Source: Haplomitrium mnioides (lineage: Eukaryota; Marchantiophyta; Haplomitriopsida; Calobryales). From it: a DNA stretch of 55,325 bases. Made by a program: the position numbers and the translations under genes. The notes beneath the pieces were generated by a model. The model searched no databases and was not told the DNA's origin. It worked only from the letters and a program-made list of their open reading frames with translations. Numbering within the stretch: position 1 is the stretch's first letter; the number at the start of each line of letters is the position of its first letter. Positions 1 to 11,200 of this stretch are shown piece by piece. The stretch spans positions 1 to 55,325 of the forward strand of contig JBNGIS010020695.1 of NCBI GenBank assembly GCA_049999725.1, written 5' to 3'.

Positions 1-457
1 CTCACAACTGTTTCATTTGTTAATCCTCGACGATCGGCGCTCGTGACCTACTCTTTTCACCTACATCAACCTGGTGCTCACACATCCACAACTGACCAGA
101 CCGAACGAAGAGCGACACCGACGACAACAGGACAATCTTTACTCAACAATAGCAACACATTACAGGGCAGTTTTCCAGTACAGCTCTGAAGTTTGTTTTA
201 GCATATTTACCTTTCCTCTGTTTCTAGAGAATACTTCATTTTCAGTTCATTTCCTTTGTTTTCCGCATTAAGAAGAAAACATAAACAGGTACCAAGATCT
301 AAAACATCCCCGCGACACACGGAGACCAGCAGTACTGATCATACTGCGCATCAATTTATTTATTTTTTCTATCCTTTTCGTATCCTCTCATTCCCACTTT
401 CACGCTTTGGACTGTTACTGAATCCAGAACCAGATAGACACTTGGAATATACCAAAC
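1..457 (+). other. 5' untranslated leader of Copia-1 (partial)
   Basis: There is no convincing coding sequence. From about 87 it aligns with the Copia-2 leader at about 25355, sharing GCCGACGACAAC-like and TTACAGGGCAGTTT blocks. A CAACCTGGTGCTC segment at about 67-80 matches the unit of the 35-bp leader repeats of Copia-2, so the repeat-bearing leader probably continues upstream of the window. Confidence 0.7.
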
Positions 458-1500
458 ATGAACCCGGTCAGTTCATTGAAATTCCCCACACTAAAACTCG
501 ATGGATCGAATTACCAGTCTTGGTCACTGGACATTACCACATACCTTACATCCAAAGGCATCCAGGATATCCTCACCCACGACGAAGGCACGAACCCTCA
601 CGACTGCTCAAGCCTTAATCCTCATCCGCCACCATATTGTGGAACCACTCAAACTTCAATACCTGAATCACCAAAACCCCAAATTACTATGGAACGAACT
701 CAAATTGAGATTTGACCATTTGACATCAATGTCACTCCCTGCAGCGAGACATGACTAGATAAACTTGCATATCCAAGATCACACATCAATTGTGAACTAC
801 AACAGCGAACTATTCCGGATTGCCTCCTAGCTGGCCATATGTGGCCACCCCGTATCAGATGAAGAACAGATAGAGAAGACCCTCTCGACATTCCCTGTAA
901 GCAACCTTATCTTGGCATCCCAATATCGCAATATGCGATTCACAAGATACTCAGAGCTTATCACATATATGCTTCTAGCCGAGAAACATCAAATCCTACT
1001 CATTCAGAACGTGAAAAAGAGACCTCCCGGTTCTGCTGCACCTCCGCAAACCCTGAATCCCACTACACACAACATTATCCATACCCTACAAACCGCACTC
1101 GGGGATCCCACACCGGCAGAGGCAGAGGCAGCGGAAGAGGAAACCCCAGATTCAGGGGGAGTCCAAAATACTCACATGCCAACAGACCTCCTTTTTTCAC
1201 AAACAAGGATAGGAATAACAGACAATATACCTCAAATCAACCTGAACGCAGCACACGTCAATGGACACCAAGAGGTGGTCGACAACATAAACGCGACCAA
1301 AAACCATTCTTCCAACAGAGAAACAATCAGACCTCATGCCACAGATGCGGAACTCGAGGCCATACACAACCAGTATGCCGAGTTCCTACACACCTGGCCA
1401 AACTATACCAAAACAGTATCAGGCACACACAACCCGAGGTACATGGAAATATCTTGGACATCCCCGACGTCGACGAATACCCGACATACAACATGCAACT
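458..1500 (+). pseudogene. gag: Copia-1 gag (frameshifted)
   Basis: This is the capsid/nucleocapsid region of a copia element. The start MNPVSSLKFPTLKLDGSNY matches the Copia-2 gag start, where the ATG at 25709 lies in the same context. Comparison with Copia-2 shows a 2-bp loss near 610 and further shifts near 1040 and 1440, so gag is spread over several frames. A CCHC zinc-knuckle segment like that of Copia-2 is recognisable near 1340-1380, in a different frame from the upstream part. An open stretch of 196 codons from 912 starts in the gag frame and then runs out of frame, so it is not a gene of its own. Confidence 0.8.
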
Positions 1501-4500
1501 AGAGAGTCATACGATCCAATATTTGGATGCTACTCACACTGCCAACCACATCAACACATGCATTGTCGATAGTGGCTCATCGCACACTATCTTACAGGAT
1601 CGAAACTTGTTCTCTTCGATCGCTCCTTCTTCTCGACAAACGACAACTATCACCGGCCATAACCAGATAGAAGAAGGCTATGGCCCAGCCACCGTACGAT
1701 TCCCTAACGGAACCATACTAAACATTCCTTCAGCCATATATGCCCCCACGGCAACCAGGAATCTCATCCATTTCAGAGATATCTGCCAAAACGGATATCA
1801 CATTCAAACCGGAAGGACCTCCAACACAGAAGTCTTACATATTATGATACCGATAGGACTTAATATGCAAATCCAAGAAACCTTCCCGCTGTCCCCACCT
1901 GGACTGTACATGACACACATTTACTCATACCTTACATCCTCAATACGAATCTCGAATGCTCAACTCTGGCATAATCGACTCGGACACCCAAGCAAAGACA
2001 TGTTTTACAGACTAAAACATGACAACATAGGCATTCGTGACAACGTCCAACCGTTATCTCCCTCTTCTCCATGCATGGCATGTGCACAAGGAAAACTCAA
2101 GATCATACATCCAATACAAAAGACAACCAGACAAATCCCCCGTTTCCTGGAACGGATCCATGCAGACGTTTGCGGACCCATTCATCCTCCATCCGGGCCA
2201 TTCAAATATTTTCTAGTAACCATTGATGCATCATCAAAATGGTCACAAGTATCTCTACTTACAACCAAAAATATGGTATTCCCCAAACTACTCTCACAAA
2301 TTCTAAAGCTCACCACTCAATTCCCCGAATACCCGATCAAAACTCTCAGAGTCGACAACGCCGGCGAATTTTCGTCTAAAACATTCGACGAATTCTGCAC
2401 ATCAACATGTATAGATATCCAATACTCGGTCCCTCACGTCCATTTCCAGAATGGAATAGCTGAATCAGCAATTAAACGTATACAACTTATCGTCTGACCG
2501 CTACTGCTGAACACAAGCCTCCCTACCTCCGCATGGAGCCATGCCGTACTGCATGCAGCCACCCTAATAAGGTTCAGACCATCAGCCTTCAACCGTTACT
2601 CACCATATCGACTTGCCATAGGCATGCCCGCCAACATTACACACCTCAGAACATTCGGATGTTTGGTCATGATACCAATCCTCGGCCCCAACCAAACCAA
2701 AATGGGACCACAACATCAGAAAGGAAATTATATTGGTTTTGAATCCCCATCAATAATTCGATACCTCGAACCGAGCACATCAGACGTTTTCAAGTCCCGA
2801 TTCGCGGATTGCCAATTCTTTGGGGACACTTTCCCACCCTTAACACAGGACACTCCTCCAAACACAACAACACATAAGGAGGAACTGGTATGGCGTAAAA
2901 ACTCAATCCTTCAACCCGATGCCACGACCGGACAATCTGACTATGAAGTACAGAAAATACTCCACCTCCAACAAACATTAGTCAAAACACCAGACCATAT
3001 CAAAGCAGCTAATGCCCCTGCCAGACTACAAAAAGAATCCAGACCTGCTACTGATATTGCGCCCAAGGCCAAAAGAGGACGCCCGCTTGGCTCCAAAAAT
3101 AAGCCAAAACCCGACCAATCACTCCACACCAATATCGAAACTCAACCAACCCAAGACAGAACGTCTTACACACCGAAATCAACAATTCCAGAAAATGAGG
3201 AGATATCCATTGGTTACTTGCATACCGGCCGTATTTGGACCAAAGACAAAACAGACATAGACGACATGTTTGCCTACTCAGTATCTCAAAGTATAGATGA
3301 CAATACACCAGACTCGATATCCGTACAAGACGCACAATCCAGACAAGACTGGCCCCAATGGGAACAAGCAATTAACTCAGAGCTAGATTCTCTGATTCAT
3401 CGCCAAGTTTTTGGCTCCATCACCCCAGCAACGCCAGACATGACTCTGACCGACTACATATTCATATTTGTCAGAAAGAGAAATGCAAAGGGCGACATCA
3501 CCAGATACAAGGCCAGACTAGTTGCGAAAGGATACACTCAAATACCTGGCAGAGACTATAATCTGACGTATTCACCCGTAATGGACTCCATTACATACAG
3601 ATATATGATCGCATTCGCCGTTCAACGGAACCTCATTATGCACATCATGGACATTATCACAGCATACTTGTACGACATACTTGACTCTCAGATCTACATG
3701 AAAGCACCTCCAGAACTCATATCAAGGTTATCTTTCCACATTCAGGGGGAGAGACAACTATCTGAGGTTAGACCTTTTGTCCCTCAATGCCAAATATCTG
3801 AGGTTGGACCTTTTGTCCCCCAATGCAGAACATCTGAGGTTGGACCTGTTGTCCCTCAATACAAATCATCTGAGGTTAGACCTTCTGTCCCTTACAATAA
3901 ATCTGCAACAGGACCTATAGTCCACAAATGGCTGCAAAAGAAAGGACCTACTATCCTCATGACAAAGAGAAAGCGCCATACAATGAACAACATGCTTAAC
4001 ACTGCAATATCTGGACCTTTAGTCCAACCAGCATAATTGCTGAACACGCAGTCCAACAGAGGACCTTCAGTCCCATCAACAGGCATGACAGATTGGCAGA
4101 AGAATGGACCTTCAGTCCAACCCGCAAGAAAGCTGAACAAACACAATGACAAGGGACCTTTAGTACCACATCGATCATGTGTGCATGGAAGCATTCCATC
4201 GACAAAGCATTCAACAAATGCTACATATATCACATCAAATCAATCGGACCCTCAAATGGCAGTCCAAGTCATGAGATCGATGTATGGCCTCAAACAAAGC
4301 AGCAGGAATTGGTATCAAAGATTCAAATCAGAAATGATGACCATGAATTTTAAGAACGACGACATTGCACCATGCCTATTCATGAAACAGGAAACCCCCG
4401 AATACGTTATAGTGGCAATATACGTAGACGATATCAACATTTTTGGGACACCATGCTTAACCTCCGACACTATTGACAAATTGAAAACTACCTTTGAAAT

Positions 4501-5428
4501 GCGAGACATCGGAGAACCTGACTTCTGCTTGGGAATACAATTCGAACACTTACATGATGGCATTCTGATACACCAGTCAACTTACACATCGAAAATGTTG
4601 AAACAATTCAACATGGAAAAGGCTCACCCAATGAGCACGCCTATGGAAATGAGGTCCTCAGATCCTTTAAAAGACATGTTTTCCAAAAGGAAGGAAACAG
4701 AACCCACCCTTGGACCAGAGAAACCATACCTATCCGCCATCGGAGCATTAATGTACCTGGCAAATCAGACCAGACCCGACATTGCTTTTGCTGTAAACCT
4801 ACTAGCAAGACATAGCTCACAACCAACGATACGCCATTGGAATGGCATCAAAAGAATTTTCAGATACCTGCAAGGCACTGTAGACATGGGTCTATTCTTT
4901 CCGAAAAATGCAGAAAACGACATCATTGGATATGCTGATGCCGGATACTTATCTGACCCTGATGATACAAAATCACAAACAGGATATGTATTCCTTAAAG
5001 GGGGTATAGCTATTTCATGGAAAAGCACCAAACAAACCATCACCACAACATCTACCAATCATGCCGAAATTATAGCATTATACAAGGCAAGTAGAGAATG
5101 TATTTGGCTACGACAGTTGATTGATCACATCAACTCCAACACTGGTCAGCAACTTATCCAATCCCCTACAGTACTCTATGAAGATAATAGACCATGTGTT
5201 GAACAAATAGCCCAAGGATTCATCAAAGGGGACAGAATCAAACATATAGCCCCTAAATTCTTCTACACTCATGAACAACATGGTGAACAGATTAACATAC
5301 AATGGATACCAAGCAAAGACAATAGGGCTGACATCTTCACAAAACCCCTACCTACTGCCCTATACAAGGCACATATCGAGGGTATTGGTCTACGAAAATT
5401 ATCTGAACTCAACAGAAAGCAAAATTGA
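1454..5428 (+). pseudogene. pol: Copia-1 pol: protease-integrase-RT-RNase H
   Basis: One frame carries all pol domains. The aspartic protease has D-S-G at 1568-1576. The pre-integrase region has a LWHNRLGHP block. The integrase has D at 2165, D at 2354 and E at 2462, the last two separated by exactly 35 residues (D,D-35-E). RT has the YVDD catalytic box at 4421-4432, and RNase H has a GYADAGYLSD block and ends KQN-stop. Only two codons break it: TGA at 2495-2497, where Copia-2 reads CGA, and TAA at 4034-4036 inside the repeat insert. The RT has a large in-frame insertion (separate entry). Enzymatic function is family knowledge, and this copy cannot make full-length Pol. Confidence 0.92.
3745..4255 (+). 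repeat. In-frame GGACC-N-GTCC repeat insert inside Copia-1 RT
   Basis: Between the IYMKAPPEL block and the MRSMYGLKQ block the DNA is a series of about ten copies of a quasi-palindrome of the type GGACCTTTAGTCC, each encoding G-P-x-V-(P/H/Q). The first four lie in tandem 36-nt units (SEVGPFVPQ-type peptides, about 3762-3900); later ones are more widely spaced. From the end of PPEL to ATG AGA is 551 nt here, against 518 nt in Copia-2. Other copia RTs have only a short linker here. Confidence 0.88.
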
Positions 5429-5857
5429 CATGTCAATTTCATATGATTCAAACTCTTTTCAAATTTTATATCTCGCTTTCTGCTATTGAGTATTATGTTT
5501 TAACTCTGAAGTTTGTTTTACAGATATTCATGCAACACTACGTCAACACTAATGATATACGCATGGTTTTCATAAGACAGATGAGGGCTCACAGGTTTTC
5601 CATACAGATGCACGGAGCCATCAACAACAGGAGCCAACAACAACACAATGACTTCTACAACATTACAACAGAGATTTGCATGATGATTGGTATCTACATG
5701 TTTCAAACAATCTATTTTTTGATGTAAATGCACTCAAGTGGTGGCACTCTTTCCCTCAGAAGAAAGCAGGAGGGTTTTAATGAGACCACACCTGTAGTAG
5801 CATATTGACATAAACTAGTCCTAGAATTGTGACTGATTAGTTTAGAACAAAATCAGT

Positions 5858-5867
5858 CAAGGGGGAG
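5858..5867 (+). other. Polypurine tract of Copia-1
   Basis: A purine run (AAGGGGGAG) lies directly before the 3' LTR. The same run precedes the 3' LTR of Copia-2. In LTR elements this primes plus-strand DNA synthesis. Confidence 0.85.
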
Positions 5868-6014
5868 TGTTATAGGACTATAGGACAAACCCTATCTATA
5901 CCTATATATAGATAGGGCTATGAACAATATCATTCTCTCTCTCTGTATTGAATCTATCGATGAAGTGAAGTGCGGCACTGCCCGATTGCTGTGTGTCTCA
6001 TATCTACGATAACA
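5868..6014 (+). repeat. 3' LTR of Copia-1 (147 bp)
   Basis: The LTR starts TGTTATAGGACTA after the polypurine tract and ends ATAACA, the usual TG...CA ends. It aligns with the 122-bp LTRs of Copia-2 but is 25 bp longer through insertions near the TATA hairpin and a CT-rich stretch. The 5' partner is outside the window, so the target duplication (expected start GTAAT) cannot be checked. Confidence 0.85.
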
Positions 6015-6520
6015 GTAATAAAGTAAAATAAAAATAATAATAAAATTTAGAAAATAGGAAATAAAGTAAAAAATACAGAATATAGACTTTGAACAGAAGA
6101 CATAAGATAAACTTAAAATATTAATAAAATAATTTTAGAAGAATAAAATTATATAAAATATTAAATAATATTTAACTAAAACAGTGAGGTATAAGGTAGG
6201 GATATATGTTTAAACAAACTATTATATTATAATAATAATAAAATATAAATATAATATAATAATGATATAATATAATATAGAAATAATAACAATAATATAA
6301 AATACTAAATAATATCACAATAATAATATATGATAAAATGGACTAACATATGCCATAGGGTGCACTTTTTTATTTATCCCCATACTATCGAATAGGGGGA
6401 GTACAGTTTTTTATACAAATAAATAATAAAAAAAAATAATAATAATAATAATAATAAATAATAATAATAATAATAAATAATAGATAATATAAAATAATAT
6501 ATATAATACAAAACTTCTTC
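6015..6520. repeat. AT-rich spacer with TAA/AAT microsatellite
   Basis: The sequence is very rich in A and T, with imperfect trinucleotide TAA repeats, densest at about 6420-6500. I see no gene. Small open frames here (KNCTPPIR-type) are composition artefacts. Confidence 0.85.
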
Positions 6521-7830
6521 TCGGACAAGGTGAGTAGAGTACCCTTCCAAACTTCCTCAGTGATGGAGTTGCTGATCAACCATCGAACCATTTCTCACGA
6601 TCCTCATAGCACCGTCCTCCGCTCCATATGTCATAAAGACCCTCCAATTGATTGCAATTCTTTCATGTTGACTGGACTGGTCCTCCGATGGATCCAACAC
6701 GACCTGCTTTCTTCAGACTCTAGACGCATCCTTACACTGACTTGATCCTCTTTTCCACCTTTGGGCACCAGGTTGATCAATCCTGAGCACAAATTGTGGT
6801 ACTAGGCCAAGTAAAGCGCAAAAATTCGAAAAATACCGAAAACCTCTGGCCAATATAACTCCCCATTGAATTGTGAAGCGTCCTCAAGAACACCTTCCAA
6901 TCCACCCACCTATTTGCTTGTCCTCCTCTCCGTACCATCTTTCCTAAAGGTTGCTGTTGTTGCTCTGCTTTCTTCAAACTCTTTGTTGATAGTGTAGAGT
7001 GCCAACCGGTCGTCCTCCCACCATCGCCATTCGAAGCTCGCTCCCAGAGGTTTCCTGACTTCTGATTGGTGTCTCCTCCATTCTCTGCCTCAATCCTTTC
7101 GCTGACTCCAGAATTTCTCTGACAGGTTTATGCCCTAAGGTTTTTTTTTTAGCTTGGCTGAAGTCTCCATTAGAACCCCTGTTATTCACCGCTGACAATC
7201 CTGCTTTCTTTAGATTCTCGCCTGTACCACCAGCTTGGAAGTTGTCAGTGGCCCAATCCGAATTGCCGAATTGACTCCATTATTTCCTCCAAGTAACAAT
7301 TATCATTGTGAACACCAACAGCACCTCGCTGCTCTTGCTGGTGGCTGCCTTCTGCCATAACCCCCACACACAAAAACACAAACAAAACACAACTCCAGCC
7401 CTCTGATGTCAAGGCTGCCCTCCAATTGCAAGACTTCTGGAGACAGAGTGCAGCAACAAAATACACAAAAAACCGAAACTAACACGAAAACGCCACCCCA
7501 ACAAAACATAGGCCTTCTTCACTCTCATGACTAAAGTCTGCCTTGAGTACAGTCCAGCCACATTGGGAAATAAAAACAGAAAAAATTGGGCCTCCGCCAC
7601 CTCTCGGATACTCACACCACAAGTAATGCATTTTTTTATTTTTTTCGATTGATACCGTCGTTTACTGAAAAATCCCCATGGTAGCCCGACCACTCACTCC
7701 ATCACAAAATTATAGAAACCCACCCCACTTCCATGGACTAGTTTTTGGTGAAACCCCCACCTCAATTCTTCTCCTCCATGTAGAAATACTTTTTTCAAGC
7801 GGTCAAAGTGCACCCTATCGCCGATTTGTT
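6521..7830. other. Non-coding stretch flanking Ty3 fragment D; no gene seen
   Basis: No recognisable domain is present on either strand. It abuts the 3' (left) end of the minus-strand Ty3 fragment D, so part may be that element's 3' untranslated region or LTR. I could not find a second copy to define LTR borders. A GTGCACCCTAT-type segment occurs at about 7810, and its inverse complement occurs near 6355. Confidence 0.5.
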
Positions 7831-9660
7831 CCCCTTGTAGTGTGATCACCTCCACCAATCGGTTTGGGTGCAATCTTCAAAGGATGTAGGGTCCCATCGA
7901 CCTGGTGTGTAACTTCCCTGGGAAGTGCATGAATCTATATCAAAGAGCAGAACTAGATCCCCTATTTTAAGCTCATGCGCCTTGAACTTCTGATCGTGTT
8001 GGTTCTTACTCAATTGCTGCTGATGTTCTAACCTGTGACCTGCTGTCAGCCTCGCCTTCTCTAGCCATTCCAGGCTTTCCAGACGCTCCCTTCTACTCTT
8101 CGGTTCTGCCATTCTGGCTGTGACCAAAACTCGCTCCGTAGGCACCTCAAATTCCACCGGTACTAAAGAATGCTAACGGTAAACCAGAAAATACGAGTTG
8201 TGTCCTGTGGTTGTTTTATAGGCCTGGTTGTAATCATGTACAGCTGTGAGAAGCTTGAGGTCCCAGTCAGTTTTATTGGCAGCTATAGTTCTGTTCAGAA
8301 TTTTGCCAATGATTCCATTCACCTGCTCGGTTCAGCCATTCACTTGACCAGATGCTGAGAAGTCAGTTCCCTGATCACCTAATTCAGGAAATGAGTTCCT
8401 AGATCAATCACCACCTCTAGCAATGCTCCAAACCTGGTGAAAATCTGCTCATACAGAAATCTGGCCATAGTGTGGGCATCATCCTTTCGTGTGGCCCGCG
8501 CTTCCACCCATTTGGTCGTATAGTCGGTGGACAACAATATATACATATTTCCCCTCTTGGTTGTGGGCGATATTGGGCCAATAAAGTCTATGCCCTACTT
8601 CTTGAATGGGGCTAGGGCTAAGATAGAAATCAGAGGATGACGAGAGAATGGGGTTGGCCTGCCCGACCGTTGACAAGGATCTCATCTTGTAACAAAGAAA
8701 TGCATGTCTTGATGCATGGTTGGCCACCAGTATTTGGCTGCTAGAATTTTCTTCAGGATAGTGTCTCTCGCAAAGTGCCCTCCATCTTTGCCTTCATGCA
8801 TTGCCCTCATGATGAAAGTGGCTTGGACCTTCTCTAAACACCGTTGCACTTGCCCATCCAAGCCTGATTTGTGAAGAATCCCTTTAATTAGGAGATAGGG
8901 TCTCACTTTCCTCACAAATACAATGGCTGCCTCTTGAGACCACTCCTTGGGTAAGTGGGCGGTCAACAAAAAACTGATAATCTCCTCATAATCTGTCGGT
9001 CTGCCCTCTTTTATATTGAAAAGGTCTTCGTCGGGAAATTGATTATCTACCGGTTTTTTGCCTACAGGTCCAGCTATCCTTGAAAAGTAGTCTACATTGT
9101 AGTGTTGTTTTCCAAGTTTGATCCTCACCTCATAATTGAATTCTTGCAACAACAACATCCATCGAGTTTCCCGTCCGGTTAGGTCAGGTTGTTCACCATG
9201 TATTTGATTGCATTGTGGTCGGTGTGAAAAACCACTCTGTAATGTAGAAGGTAGTGCTAAAATTTTTTGAGCGCATAAATTATTCCCAACACTTCTCTAT
9301 TCATGGGAGAATAATTTTTTTTAGCCGCTGCTAGGAGCCTACTAGCAAAATAAATTGGGTGATCTCTCCCTTGGTCGTCCAATTGACTCAAGACCGCACC
9401 AATGCAAAAACATGATACGTCGACCATTACGTGAAATTGAGTCGACCAGTTCAGTGGCACCAACACAGGTGCACTAGCCAGCCTCCTCTTCAGCTCATTG
9501 AAGTTGGTCAGCCTTGCTTTGGTAGGCTCAAAGTCACTCTCTTTTTTGACCATGTCCGTGAGATGGAGAGCTACCAAAGCAAATTGAGGTATGAACCTCC
9601 GATAATAACCCACACACCCCAGAAATCCCTATACTTGCTGGAGATTACTCGGAGTTCCTA
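7831..9660 (-). pseudogene. pol: Ty3/gypsy fragment D: RT end, RNase H, integrase
   Basis: Read on the minus strand from 9660 leftward: the RT connection (GYYRRFIPQFA), RNase H with VMVDVSCFCIGAVLSQLDD (the D-A-S motif is changed) and NREVLGIIYALKKF, a linker, and then the integrase zinc region (MRAMHEGKDGGHF, AAKYWWPTMHQDMHFF). After that come the integrase core, in broken frames at about 7950-8680, and a C-terminal KIGDLVLLFDI block at about 7930. The 5' side stops abruptly near 9660 inside RT, so gag, protease and most of RT are missing. It is the same lineage as element E (near-identical MRAMHE...AAKYWWPT blocks). No chromodomain is seen. Confidence 0.88.
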
Positions 9661-11200
9661 GGAATCAAACTAGACCTGATTGTGCAGTGTGATATCTAAA
9701 CTTGTAGAACCTAATACATTTATCTTCTATTTTTGTTCTGATACCGGTCCCTCTTTTTAACCACTACTTCTTAATTCAGACCATTATTCTAAAATCATTC
9801 GATGTCGTTATCCACAAAGTAGTTAACTGCAACTTTGTCACATAGTATAACATATTTTTGTCTCAACAAATCTCTAGAATACAACCCGATCTATCAAACA
9901 TATGTTTTAGAACCTAATTAGTTGTGTCAGACAACCCCAAACCCTTAAGTAGTTGTTGCTAGAAAACCGATCTACACAACTCTCAGCCTTGTATATCTTT
10001 TGATTCTATTGCAGATAGATTAGATGGCTTCTTTGCATGGCCATTTCCCTTGCACCATCCCCAATCTTAGGAATTCCTAGTCTCAAACGTTCTCACATTC
10101 CCTTGGTATGTAAGTAAACTCATATGACATCTTAGGTCTCATATTCCTTTTTTTTTTTTTGGTACAACTCCTATTTCAAACTTTTTGCTCACACAAATAC
10201 TCCTCACTAGTGTTTTTCTTACCCACATTCAGCACCTATCAGAACAAATTGGTCAAGATTTGGTCACTAATCTAAAAAAAAACTTGTCTAGTTCTGAGTC
10301 CCTCTAGACATCCACCGCATAACCCTAGTACACTATACTACAAACATAGTATGAAGACTAGTCCCCTCAAAACCTCATTCACACAAAGGAGAGGGTTCCT
10401 CCCTCTATACCTTCCCTTTGTGAAACACTCCTCCAAATATTACGTACTACGAGCCTCAATAGATTGTTGAGCCAACAATGATGCAACCTCAATCAACTAG
10501 GGCAATTTCAACCATTGAACAATCTTCCTCTAACTAACACTTTTGTCGTTCCTCTCATAGAAACTTCACTCATTCTTAATTTTAAAAATCTCAATCAAAT
10601 CAAAATCATTCCTATGAATATAACTTTATAATATGGAGAGGAATTACAATGTTTGGGATCTCTTTTAAGTGCAAATCCCATTCCCAATCCTCATCTTCCT
10701 CCGTTCGCTACACTTGTTGCACTTGCCTTTCCCATGATCATTCAATGAGATTTATCTTCAAGTCCACTTAGTTCCCAGTCCAATTTCAGCATTTTGACCC
10801 ATTGCGAGATATTCCTGGACATTCTTGTGAAGTTGCACCTCCTTCCACTTTACGAGTTCTAGTACTTGACACTAGCCACATATTGTCAAGTGTCCAAGAG
10901 GAGATAGTAAAGATTCCACAAAACCAAAACTCAACCTCACTGTCTCTCTTTTCTGCTCTACTCGATTATGAGGGTTTTCCAAGATCTAACTTAGAGACCC
11001 GCTAATGCAACTATTGGCCATTATTAAAAATGCAAGTTTTGTCTTGCATATCGCTATGTGTAGCCCAGGTGATCCTTGGTAATAAAACCAAATTGGTAAA
11101 TCTTATTTAAGTTTGAAGGTTCCACTTACAAGAACAAAACAAAGAATCAAACCGAGAAGAATGAGTACACAAATCAAAGAAGTTATCTCTTTTCATTCAT
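9661..11200. other. Stretch without recognisable gene
   Basis: Mostly pyrimidine-rich, low-coding sequence lies between Ty3 fragments D and C. A 67-codon open frame at 10802-11005 has no motif I recognise. Upstream parts of element C (gag) could lie here in unrecognisable form. Confidence 0.5.

Larger units (their letters stand above)
1..6014 (+). mobile_element. Ty1/copia LTR retrotransposon Copia-1, 5' end outside window
   Basis: The window opens inside the untranslated leader of a Ty1/copia element. It runs through gag, protease, integrase, reverse transcriptase and RNase H, in the copia order, to a polypurine tract and a short 3' LTR. It belongs to the same family as Copia-2 at 23841-31169: gag, pol, the 3' untranslated block and the LTR align throughout. 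The 5' LTR and part of the leader lie upstream of base 1. The gag frame is shifted, but pol from 1454 to 5428 stays in one frame with only two stop codons, so decay is moderate. It is non-autonomous as it stands. Confidence 0.93.

Noticed and set aside
912-1502. 196-codon frame as an independent gene
   Set aside because: It starts in gag frame and runs out of frame after about 30 codons. Copia-2 shows the true frame.
3745-4255. Insert in Copia RT as an intron
   Set aside because: Both copies are almost entirely open through it, and a retrotransposon intron would be lost on passage through genomic RNA. An AG at the right edge (ATGGCAG) exists, but I found no convincing donor.
6355-7815. GTGCACCCTAT-type segments as LTR ends of element D
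   Set aside because: The match is short and in inverted orientation, whereas LTRs must be direct repeats. No longer alignment was found.
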